From the NCBI GenBank assembly GCA_019637225.1, contig JAHBWC010000028.1:1-64000 (forward strand): 64,000 bases of DNA, given 5' to 3'. The notes under the pieces were generated by a model. It made no database searches. It was not told the origin of the DNA and was given only the letters and a program-made list of their open reading frames with translations. The translations under genes were made by a program, and so were the position numbers. Positions 17,646 to 25,542 of this stretch are shown here, one piece after another. Origin of the DNA: Labilithrix sp. Lineage in GTDB: Bacteria; Myxococcota_A; Polyangia; Polyangiales; Polyangiaceae. The stretch's first letter is position 1. The number at the start of each line of letters is the position of its first letter.

Positions 17646-18416
17646 ATGCGTCAGCGTCTCGGGATCGTGGCGAGGCTTCTTCAACACCTCACCGAGCCGC
17701 CGCACGCGTGCATCTACTTGCCGGAGATGCAGGCACAGCTCGAGATTCGCCTCGAGGTCGACGTGACTCCGCCGGAGCTCGAGGCGATGCTCGAGCGCGG
17801 CTGGCGGCGCTTCGGGCCGATGTACTTCCGCCCCGCCTGCGCCGACTGCGGCGAGTGCGTGACCTTGCGCCTCCGGCCCGAGGACTTCCGCCCCACGAAG
17901 AGCCAGCGACGCGCGCGGAAGAACGCCGCGCACCTGACGCGCACGGTCGGTCGACCGATCATCGACGACGAGCGGCTCGCGCTCTACGCCCGATGGCACA
18001 AGCAGCGCGAGGAGGCGCGCGGGTGGGACGAGAGCCCGCTCGACGCCGAGCGCTACGCCTTCGACTTCGCCTTCCACCACCCGTGCGTGCGTGAGGTGAG
18101 CTTCACCGACCCCGGCGCCGGCGATCGACTGGTCGGGCTCGGCATCGTCGACGACACCGACGTCTCGCTCTCGGCGGTCTACTTCTTCTGGGACCCCGAG
18201 CACGCGCCGGCGTCGCTCGGCACGGCGCACATCGTGATGCTCTGCGAAGAGGCGCGCGCGCTCGGACGATCGTTCGTGTACCTCGGCTACCGCGTCGAGG
18301 GCTGCGCCTCGCTCGCGTACAAGGACCGGTACGGGCCGCACGAGCTGCTCGAGGGGCGGCCGGAGCCGCGCGCTCTGCCGATCTGGCGACCGCGCGAGCC
18401 CGAGCGCCGAGGTTGA
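17646..18416 (+). CDS. bpt: Aspartate/glutamate leucyltransferase (N-end rule)
   Basis: The 256-residue protein fits Bpt in length when started at ATG 17646. An upstream in-frame ATG at 17580 would almost abut the divergent gene and adds an unlikely tail. The conserved N-terminal motif ACIYLPEMQAQLE and the Cys-containing FRPACADCGECVTLRL segment are present, as are the C-terminal YLGYRVEGCASLAYKDRYGP and ELLEG motifs. Bpt transfers Leu from Leu-tRNA to N-terminal Asp or Glu of proteins, marking them for ClpAP degradation. Cytoplasmic. It converges on a lipoprotein gene through a hairpin containing both stops. Confidence 0.9.
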   Translation: MRQRLGIVARLLQHLTEPPHACIYLPEMQAQLEIRLEVDVTPPELEAMLERGWRRFGPMYFRPACADCGECVTLRLRPEDFRPTKSQRRARKNAAHLTRTVGRPIIDDERLALYARWHKQREEARGWDESPLDAERYAFDFAFHHPCVREVSFTDPGAGDRLVGLGIVDDTDVSLSAVYFFWDPEHAPASLGTAHIVMLCEEARALGRSFVYLGYRVEGCASLAYKDRYGPHELLEGRPEPRALPIWRPREPERRG

Positions 18417-18444
18417 CGTCGGACGCGCCGACGCGCCGACGTCA
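18414..18444. terminator. Strong hairpin containing both stop codons of convergent genes
   Basis: TGACGTCGG at 18414-18422 pairs perfectly with CCGACGTCA at 18436-18444. After a bulged A, CGCG at 18424-18427 pairs with CGCG at 18432-18435 around a CCGA loop. The outer TGA and TCA are the stop codons of bpt and of the leftward lipoprotein gene. A likely bidirectional terminator despite no T-tract. Confidence 0.6.
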
Positions 18445-18942
18445 GCGCTCCGGCGGCCTGGGCGCCTGGATCGAGAGCGGCAGCGTGGACGGCTCGGACG
18501 TCTCGCCGGCGCCGGTGAGCAGCCGCACGGAGTAGCGGTTCAACGCGCCGACCCGGATGAGCTCCGGCGGTACCTGTGCGTTGACGAGGACCGTCACGGG
18601 GGCGTCGCCTTCGCCGTAGCGCGGCTCGAGGAGGTACTCGCGATCGACGCCGTCCTCGCTGCCGTCGTTCTGGAAGCGCACGTAGGCCTTCGACACGAAC
18701 TGGTCCTCGGGCAGGCGGAACGAGACGGTGACGGCGAGCGGGCAGGCCCCGCCGGAGTTCTTGGCGCTGCACTCGACGGTGTTCCGGACGGTGCCCCCCT
18801 CGAGGCTCGGTCCGGTCACGCTGACGATCTGCGGGCGCGCTCCCGGCTCGGTCCAGCCGTCGCTCCGCGTGCACGCCGCGGAGGCCAGCGAGAGCCCGAG
18901 CGCGAGCGCCCCGACGGCGGAAGAGGAGCTCGAGCGGCGCAC
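18442..18942 (-). CDS. Putative lipoprotein
   Basis: The 166-residue product starts at a GTG at 18942; no ATG fits a signal peptide in this frame. The N-terminus is Ser-rich, then hydrophobic, with the lipobox ASAAC. The mature part has two Cys (VECSAKNSGGAC) and alternating beta-type segments (PLAVTVSFRLPEDQFVSKAYV, PVTVLVNAQVPPELIRVGAL), suggesting a small Ig-like fold. The family is not recognised. It lies downstream of the giant ATPase gene on the same strand with a 72-base gap, so it could be the last gene of that unit. Confidence 0.6.
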   Translation of the reverse strand: MRRSSSSSAVGALALGLSLASAACTRSDGWTEPGARPQIVSVTGPSLEGGTVRNTVECSAKNSGGACPLAVTVSFRLPEDQFVSKAYVRFQNDGSEDGVDREYLLEPRYGEGDAPVTVLVNAQVPPELIRVGALNRYSVRLLTGAGETSEPSTLPLSIQAPRPPER

Positions 18943-19014
18943 GTCTCGTGATTAGAGCGGCGCGCACCGCGGCGCAAGCGGAACCCGCCGGACGCGCCAC
19001 GCCTCGACGCCGCG

Positions 19015-22000
19015 TCACTCGCGCACGAGCGGCTCGCGGTAGCGGGTGAACTGCGCGATCATCGCCGCGAGATCGCCCGACGGATTGACGAGCCTCGCGC
19101 CGAAGCCGGCCGGGGTGTCGTCGCCGAGGTGCTCTTGCACCCACGCGACCTGCGCCTGGCACTCCGTGCGGACGCCGCCGGGGAACGCCAGGCCGAGCGC
19201 GAGGATCGCCCCGAGCGGCGGCAGCTTCGCGTACGTCGCGACGAACAGGCCGCCGTGGCGGACGACGTCCTCGCCGTCCATGCTTCGCCAGAAGGTGCTC
19301 GGGCTCGACGCGTCGAGCGACACGTCGAACCGCGGCAAGGACGTCGCGAGCGTCGAGAGGCGCTGCTCGAGGCGCTTCACCGCGCCGACGAGCTCCTCGA
19401 GGCGCATGTCGACGAGGCTGCCTGGCGGCGGTGGCGTCGTCGCGCCCGCGTGCCGCGGCAACGCGGGCGGGCCCGGGAAGCTCGGGTTCGTCGCGCGCTC
19501 CGGCGCGCGCGGCGGCAGCGTCCCGGAGGGCCCGACGTGACCGGGGTGCTGCGGCTGCATGGCTGGCTCGGCGGCGCGCTTCGCGAGCTCCGTCAGGCTC
19601 GCGATGACGCGCTGGAAGACCGCCGCCTGCTCGCGGACGACGTTCACCACGGCGACCGCGGCGGCCGCGCTCCCGTCGTCGATCCGGAGCTCGACGCGCG
19701 GCGGCTTCGCGAGCGGACGGAGCGCCTGCTGCATTCTGTCGAGCACCGGCGCGAGCGCCTCGGCGTCGCTCCCCTTCGCGGTCGCCGCCGACGTCGCGGC
19801 GATCGTCGCGTGCGAGATCGCCTCGCGGATCCGCTGCAGCTGCTCGTCGACGCCGGAGAGCGCGCCGGTCACGCGCGCGACCGGATCGTCGCCCTTCTTG
19901 CCCGCGCGTCCCACGCGGACGAACGCGTCCTTGATCTCCTTCCACCGAGCGCGCTGCTCGTCGGACATCCGCCCGCGGAGCTCGGCGAGCTTCAAGAGGT
20001 TCTGCTCGGCGCCGGTCGTGAGCGTCTGCGACTCGCTCGCGTAGTGGTCGTCGATGAGCTGCTCGAGCTCCTCGTCGTTCATCACCGAGACGATCTTCTC
20101 GGCGAGCTTGTTCATGTTGCGGTAGCTGCCCTGGAGCTTGAAGGGCGGCTCGGTGCGGTACGCGTCCTCTTGCGAAGCCGACTTGATGTACTCCTGGTTC
20201 ACGTCGAGGAGCAGCGACTGGACCTTCGACATCCGCTGGAGGACGCCGAGGATCTCCTCGACCTCCGCGGCCGAGTAGCCGTGCGACAGCTCCGTGAGCG
20301 GGACGTCCTCGCCCTTCGCCATCCGGACGAGCTTCTGCACGTCGCCGGGCTCCCGCGTCGCGAGCGGCGCGAGCGCGCCGTTCGACGTGAGCGAGTTCTC
20401 GATGTAGCTCGAGGCGAAGAGGGCCTCCTGCCCGCCGAGGATGTCGCCGAGGTTGTACGTGTCGGCGCGGTTGGCGAGCATGTCGGGGATCTGAAAGCGC
20501 GCGCCCGACTCCGTGTACGGGTTGCCCGCCATGACGACGCAGAACTTCTTCCCGCGAAGATCGTACGTGCGCGTCTTGCCCTTCCACACGCCCTCGACGC
20601 GGCGCTGCCCGTCGCAGAGCGAGATGAACTTCTGCAGAAGCTCCGAGCTCGTGTGCTGGATGTCGTCGAGGTAGAGCATCACGTTGTTGCCCATCTCGAA
20701 GGCGAGGTTGATCTTCTCGACCTCTTGCCGCGCGGTGCTGCTCTTCGCCTCGTTCGGGTCGAGCGACGTCACGTCGTGCCCGAGCGCCGGGCCGTTCACC
20801 TTCATGAAGACCAGACCGAGCTTGCTCGCGACGTACTCCATGAGCGTCGTCTTGCCGTAGCCCGGCGGCGAGACGAGGAGCAGCATGCCCATCAGGTCGG
20901 TGCGCTTCTTCGCGCCGACGCTGCCGATCTGCTTGGCGAGGTTGGCGCCGACGAGCGGCAGGTACACCTCGTCGATCAGCCGGTTGCGGACGAACGACGT
21001 CAGCACGCGCGGCGCGAACTCGCTCATGCGGAGGCGGCGCCGCTCGCGGTCGACGATGTCGGCCTTCAGCTTGCGGAACGCGCGGAAGCGCGGGGCGGCC
21101 TCCTCGATGAACGGCACGAGCCGGGCGAGCACCTCGTCGATGGCGACGTGCATCGCGCGGTTCTGGATGCGCGGGTGCGCACCGAGCAGGCCGGTGACCT
21201 CCGCCTCCACCGTGGCCGCGCTCGGCTCGCGATCGAGGCCTCCCCTGCCCGCCCCGCCGTCGGTCACGAGCATCACCGCCGCCTCGCGCACGAACGGGCG
21301 GACATGCTCGACCTTCTTGGTCGAGACGAACGCGTCGATGTACGCGATCGCGACGCCGAGGCGCTCCGCGAGGTGCCCCTCGAGCGTGCGGAGCTCTTCC
21401 TCGAACGCGCGACGGCTGCCGGCCTCGTCGAGGAACGACATCAGCCCGCGCCGGAGGCTGTCGGCGGCGGCGCTCGCGACGAGGCGTAGCTTCTCCTCCG
21501 CGAGCTCGAGGACGAGGTACCGCGCCGCGCTCGACACGTCCCCGCGCGTCGGACTGAGCCCGAGCGAGCGGGCGTGCTCGGCGATCGGCTTCTCGAGCCC
21601 GCGCGCGAGCTCCGCCTGCGCCGCGGCGTGCTGGGTCTCGAGCCGGAGGCGCCCGAGGCTCCGCGCGCGCGCGTGGAGGACCTTCTTCGCGTCGGCGTCG
21701 AGGCTCGAGAGCCACAGGATCGCGATGGCGCGCGCGTCGGCGGCGAAGCGGAGGAGGCCGGCGCTGGCGCGGAGCGCGAGGAGCTTGTCGAGGATGAGCG
21801 CCGTGTCGGCGTCGTGGATCCCGCGCTCGTAGCCTTCGTCGAGGCGGTCCTGCGCGTACGCGCGGACATTCTCGACGAGCGAGCCCCCGCGCGACGCGTC
21901 GGTCAAGAGCTCGATCGTGAGGCCGGCCTTGCCCTCCTCGGCGTCGAGCAGCATCGACGTCGCGAGGAACTCGCCGCGGTAGACGCCGGAGGACTCGTTC

Positions 22001-24804
22001 GGGAGCGTCTGGTCCCAGAGGTCCTTCGCGGCCGCGAGGTCGGCGTCGTCGATCTCCTCGAAGAAGTCGGTGCCGGTCACGTGCAGCGTCATCACGCCGT
22101 CGCGCGGGACGAGCACGAGCTCGAGCGGCTGCGTGTGGACGGTGAAGCGGTGCTCGCCGAGCTTGATGACGTCGCCGGCGCCGCCGTCGAAGAGATCCGC
22201 CTTGTCGCGCATGGCGCGGAGCGCGTCCTGGCGCGCCGACTTGATGCGCGACGCGACCTCGTCGGCGCGCACGCCGTCGCCGAGCTTCGCGAGCTCGGCC
22301 TGGACGTCGGCGAGCTTCAGCACCATCGCGTCGGAGGCGAAGTACGCGTTCAGCTCGTCGGGCGTCTTGAAGGTCGCCGCGCGGCGCGCCACGCCGGAGA
22401 GGATCCGCTCGGCGGCGGTCATCAGGTTCTGCGCGCGCCGGTGCCGCTCGTCGAGGAGCTGCTGGCGCTTCGCGCCGATGGCGTCGTTGACCTCCTCGCG
22501 CTTCGCCGCGAGCTCCGCGGTGAACTCGTCGAGGTCGCCGAACTTGCCCTCGAGCTCCTCGAGACCGAGGAGCAGCTTCGAGAGCTGCTCGTCGCACGTC
22601 TCGGGCGTGTCGCACAGGGCGACGGCGCCGGTGACGGCCTGACCGAAGAGCCGGAACTGCGCCGCGAACTCGGCGCGCGCCTCGTTGCCCGACGTCTCGC
22701 GCTTCTTCGCCTGCCAGACGGCGCGCGCGCGGTTCTGGTGCGAGAACGCGGCGCTGACGCCCTCGAGGATCCGCGTGCGCGCGGTGGCGTCGTCGATCTT
22801 GAGCGAGCCCGTGACCTCCGCGAGGAGCGTCAGGCCCTGGTGGACGACGTCGAGCTCCTCGCCGTAGGGCGCGAGGTCGGTCGCCTTCGTCGTCGCCTCG
22901 ATCTTCTCGACCGCGGCGTCGAGCCGGTCGACGAGCGGCTTGAACGCGTCGTCCTTCAGGAAGAACTCGACGCACGCGTTGCTCACCTCGTCGAAGCGCT
23001 CGACGAGCTCGTTCTCGAGCCGCGCGACCGCGTGGGCGTCGATCCCGCGGAGGTCCTTCAGGCTGATCAGCTGGCCGCGCTGGTGGCGGAGCGTCGTCAG
23101 CGCGCGGAGGTAGTCCTCGACGACGTGGAGGTCGTCGGGGCGGACGCGGACGAAGAGCTCCTTCTGCGCGGCCTCGGCGGTCGCGAGCGCCTCCTCGGCG
23201 CGCCGCTCGATCGCCTCGACCTTGTCGAACTCGTCGAGGACGAGCTCGCTCGTCTTCTTGACGGCGTGGAGCGTCGACGCGAGGTCGCCCGCCTCGGCGT
23301 GGCCGAGCCAGTAGTGCGCGTCGATCGCGCGGGTGACGGCGGCGACGAGGTCCTCGTACGTCGTGCGCGAGGGACGCTCGGCGGTCGCGAGGCGGCGGAG
23401 CGCCAGCGCGTCCGAGACGCCGCGTACGAGGTCGGCGTTGCCGACCTTGCCGAGGTAGCTCCCGTCGGTCGGCTTGGCGGCTGCGTTCTCGACGGTGTTG
23501 AACGGCGTTCGCCAGATCTGCAGCGGGTGCACGCGCGTCGGCTCCGCGACCGCGCGGAAGATCGCCATGGTGCCGTCCGCGAAGAGGCTGTAGCCGTGGC
23601 ACCGGATGGGCGTCGCGACGTCCTTGCGGATCACGTTGTACGGGAGGAGGAGGTACTCGCCCTCGTCGCGGTGGTGGTAGACGTAGAGGACGTCCTCGCC
23701 GTTGGGCGACTTGATCACGCGCTCGAACTCGAGGTCGTCGCTGTCGCCGTCGAAGATCTTGTAGTCGCCGCTCTGGAGGTAATACCCGCCCGGGAAGACG
23801 ATCCCGTGGTCCTCCGGGAGCTCGTGGCACGCGTGGCCAATCGCGTCGATGCGGAGGACCCGCTTCGCCCGCGTGTCGAACACGAGGTAGCGGAACTTCT
23901 CCTCGCGGAACGGCTTCACGCGGAGGAGGATCAGCTGGCCGACCTTGGCGTAGGCGATGTCGCCGTCGTCGAGCGTCTGGTTCGGATCGTCGACGGGCTC
24001 GCGGTAGATCCCGCGTCCGTCCTTGGTGTTGTTCTCGATCTTGATCGTGAGGTCGCCGCCGACGGTCTCGACGAAGCACGCGTCGAGGATGCTGACGTGG
24101 GGATGCGGGCCGGCGACCTGATCGTCGCGCGTCGTCGGGGTCCATTCGAAGTCGCGCTGCCTCGGCGGCTTCGCCTCCTCGTCGCCGCGAGCGTCCATGT
24201 ACGCGACGCGCCCGACCGCGTCGATCGACCAGCGGAGCACCTTCGCGTCGGTCGCTGCGCTGCCGATCTGCACCGCGGCGAGCAGACGCGTGTCGGTGCG
24301 CTTGAGCCGCAAGAGGCGCGCGTCCTTCGCGTACTTGAACGTGTCGCGGAGCTCCTTGACGAACGCGGCGTCGGCGAGGAACGCGCCCGGGCCCTCGAAC
24401 GGAAGCTCTCCGAGGTCCCACTCCTCGGAGCCCTCTTGCTTCTCGAACTTGTAGAACGCGAAGACGTCGCTCACGGCCGTCTCCGTCTTCAGGCCCATGA
24501 AGACCTGGAAGCCGAAGAGCAGGTTGCCCCCGACGCTGATGACGTCGCGCGCGATGCAGTTGTGCTCGGTGCGGACACGCTCGTTGGCGATGAGCGCGAG
24601 CTCCGCGCCGCCGAAGATCTTCTTCCGCTTCTCGTTGAGCGCCTCGGCCTTCGACGCGAGCTCGGCCGCCTGCTCGAGGAGACGCTTGCGAATGACGTCG
24701 TAGCTGCCGCCCTCGAGCGTCTGCGCGGCGCTCGCCGCTCCGCCGTCGCCGTTTCCGGGCGGAGCCCCGTTCGTCTGCTTGCCGGTCTCGATGTGCGAAG
24801 TCAT
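19015..24804 (-). CDS. Giant DUF3686-type AAA ATPase with C-terminal PilZ-like domain
   Basis: The 1929-residue cytoplasmic protein starts at ATG 24804. Residues about 30-470 match what I know of the DUF3686 domain of so-called DNA repair ATPases (GGNLLFGFQVFMGLKTETAV, VFPGGYYLQSGDYKIFDGD). A long, mainly helical middle of about 800 residues follows. The AAA module has Walker A SPPGYGKTT near residue 1311, Walker B VMLYLDDIQ near 1375 and a sensor-like VVMAGNPYTESG near 1420. After a Pro-rich linker (about 1740-1790) the last 130 residues carry GGLFVATYAKLPPLG and AQVAWVQEH ... GFGARLV, a PilZ-like pattern of the kind common in Myxococcota. The PilZ Arg box is not obvious, so c-di-GMP binding is uncertain. 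The DNA repair name is historic. The true function is unknown. Confidence 0.75.
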   Translation of the reverse strand: MTSHIETGKQTNGAPPGNGDGGAASAAQTLEGGSYDVIRKRLLEQAAELASKAEALNEKRKKIFGGAELALIANERVRTEHNCIARDVISVGGNLLFGFQVFMGLKTETAVSDVFAFYKFEKQEGSEEWDLGELPFEGPGAFLADAAFVKELRDTFKYAKDARLLRLKRTDTRLLAAVQIGSAATDAKVLRWSIDAVGRVAYMDARGDEEAKPPRQRDFEWTPTTRDDQVAGPHPHVSILDACFVETVGGDLTIKIENNTKDGRGIYREPVDDPNQTLDDGDIAYAKVGQLILLRVKPFREEKFRYLVFDTRAKRVLRIDAIGHACHELPEDHGIVFPGGYYLQSGDYKIFDGDSDDLEFERVIKSPNGEDVLYVYHHRDEGEYLLLPYNVIRKDVATPIRCHGYSLFADGTMAIFRAVAEPTRVHPLQIWRTPFNTVENAAAKPTDGSYLGKVGNADLVRGVSDALALRRLATAERPSRTTYEDLVAAVTRAIDAHYWLGHAEAGDLASTLHAVKKTSELVLDEFDKVEAIERRAEEALATAEAAQKELFVRVRPDDLHVVEDYLRALTTLRHQRGQLISLKDLRGIDAHAVARLENELVERFDEVSNACVEFFLKDDAFKPLVDRLDAAVEKIEATTKATDLAPYGEELDVVHQGLTLLAEVTGSLKIDDATARTRILEGVSAAFSHQNRARAVWQAKKRETSGNEARAEFAAQFRLFGQAVTGAVALCDTPETCDEQLSKLLLGLEELEGKFGDLDEFTAELAAKREEVNDAIGAKRQQLLDERHRRAQNLMTAAERILSGVARRAATFKTPDELNAYFASDAMVLKLADVQAELAKLGDGVRADEVASRIKSARQDALRAMRDKADLFDGGAGDVIKLGEHRFTVHTQPLELVLVPRDGVMTLHVTGTDFFEEIDDADLAAAKDLWDQTLPNESSGVYRGEFLATSMLLDAEEGKAGLTIELLTDASRGGSLVENVRAYAQDRLDEGYERGIHDADTALILDKLLALRASAGLLRFAADARAIAILWLSSLDADAKKVLHARARSLGRLRLETQHAAAQAELARGLEKPIAEHARSLGLSPTRGDVSSAARYLVLELAEEKLRLVASAAADSLRRGLMSFLDEAGSRRAFEEELRTLEGHLAERLGVAIAYIDAFVSTKKVEHVRPFVREAAVMLVTDGGAGRGGLDREPSAATVEAEVTGLLGAHPRIQNRAMHVAIDEVLARLVPFIEEAAPRFRAFRKLKADIVDRERRRLRMSEFAPRVLTSFVRNRLIDEVYLPLVGANLAKQIGSVGAKKRTDLMGMLLLVSPPGYGKTTLMEYVASKLGLVFMKVNGPALGHDVTSLDPNEAKSSTARQEVEKINLAFEMGNNVMLYLDDIQHTSSELLQKFISLCDGQRRVEGVWKGKTRTYDLRGKKFCVVMAGNPYTESGARFQIPDMLANRADTYNLGDILGGQEALFASSYIENSLTSNGALAPLATREPGDVQKLVRMAKGEDVPLTELSHGYSAAEVEEILGVLQRMSKVQSLLLDVNQEYIKSASQEDAYRTEPPFKLQGSYRNMNKLAEKIVSVMNDEELEQLIDDHYASESQTLTTGAEQNLLKLAELRGRMSDEQRARWKEIKDAFVRVGRAGKKGDDPVARVTGALSGVDEQLQRIREAISHATIAATSAATAKGSDAEALAPVLDRMQQALRPLAKPPRVELRIDDGSAAAAVAVVNVVREQAAVFQRVIASLTELAKRAAEPAMQPQHPGHVGPSGTLPPRAPERATNPSFPGPPALPRHAGATTPPPPGSLVDMRLEELVGAVKRLEQRLSTLATSLPRFDVSLDASSPSTFWRSMDGEDVVRHGGLFVATYAKLPPLGAILALGLAFPGGVRTECQAQVAWVQEHLGDDTPAGFGARLVNPSGDLAAMIAQFTRYREPLVRE

Positions 24805-24947
24805 GGCGCCGATCCGTCTTCCGCGCGGCCGCGGGCGGCCATCGTACCCGGATTCGGCCGCGTTCCATACGACCCGTGCCCAGAAACACCCCTCCGAGGC
24901 GCCGCGATTCGTGCGAGGATTCCTGCAAACTAGGCGAGGAGACCTCG

Positions 24948-25508
24948 ATGCCCGAATACCGCGGAAGCAGCTCGAAGTGCGGAGACATCCTGATCAACGT
25001 CTCGTCCAAGGCGCTCTCGCACTGCGGAATCGTCGTGAAGAACCGCGACGTGGTTCACGCGACGGGCAGAGGCATGATGATCGACGACGTCGACATGTGG
25101 ACGACCCACTCGGACGTCTTCCGCCCCCGCGCGCTGCTCCCCGCTCTCGCCGACGGCATCGACCAAGTCGCGCGTCGTCTCCAGGCGCAGAAGACGCAGT
25201 ACGGCAAGGCTCGCGCAGGCTTGAAGAGCTGGACCGGCAGCTCGTCCTTCGGCTCCGGCGCCCGCGAGCGTCTCGCGAAGTACCGGACGCGCATGGCCGT
25301 GCCCTTCGAAGACTCCGCCGAGGCCATCGTCAAGAACGTGTTCTGCTCGGAGTTCGTCGTCCTCTGCTACCAGCTCGCGAGCGCGGACGAGAACGGGCGC
25401 CACTTCATCAAGCTCGACGCCAAGCACACCCTCCCGAAGAACTTGCGGGCCTACCTCCAGAACGATCTGGCGTACTGGGAGCACATCGGCCAGCTCGCGG
25501 CCGGCTGA
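24948..25508 (+). CDS. Permuted papain-like (YiiX/NlpC-P60-type) hydrolase
   Basis: The 186-residue protein starts at ATG 24948 with GAGGAG upstream. GDILINVSSKALSHCGIVV near the N-terminus followed by VVHATGRGM fits the His-bearing strand of permuted NlpC/P60 (YiiX-like) enzymes. FCSEFVVLCYQLA near residue 131 fits the Cys-bearing helix, which comes second because the domain is circularly permuted. Family members cleave or transfer acyl groups on peptides or lipids. No signal peptide is seen, so it is probably cytoplasmic or a secreted effector without a Sec signal. It diverges from the giant ATPase gene over 143 bases. Confidence 0.65.
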   Translation: MPEYRGSSSKCGDILINVSSKALSHCGIVVKNRDVVHATGRGMMIDDVDMWTTHSDVFRPRALLPALADGIDQVARRLQAQKTQYGKARAGLKSWTGSSSFGSGARERLAKYRTRMAVPFEDSAEAIVKNVFCSEFVVLCYQLASADENGRHFIKLDAKHTLPKNLRAYLQNDLAYWEHIGQLAAG

Positions 25509-25542
25509 GCCTCCCGCTCAGAGCCGCCCCGGCCCTCAGCCG
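25502..25542. terminator. Hairpin spanning both stop codons of convergent genes
   Basis: CGGCTGA at 25502-25508 and TCAGCCG at 25536-25542 are perfect reverse complements that include the TGA of the rightward hydrolase gene and the TGA of the leftward aldehyde dehydrogenase gene. A nested smaller stem (CTGAG/CTCAG, 25505-25521) competes with it. No T-tract. Confidence 0.4.

Noticed and set aside
21574-24933. Plus-strand open frame of 1119 codons opposite the ATPase gene
   Set aside because: Composition is Leu/Arg/Glu/Val-rich with no motif; such antisense frames arise when the true gene uses G/C third positions.
18287-25009. Long alternative minus-strand frame of 2240 codons across the giant ATPase gene
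   Set aside because: Translation is Arg/Ala/Gly-rich without domains; it is a shadow frame of GC-rich DNA. The 19015-24804 frame contains Walker motifs and a ribosome-suited start.
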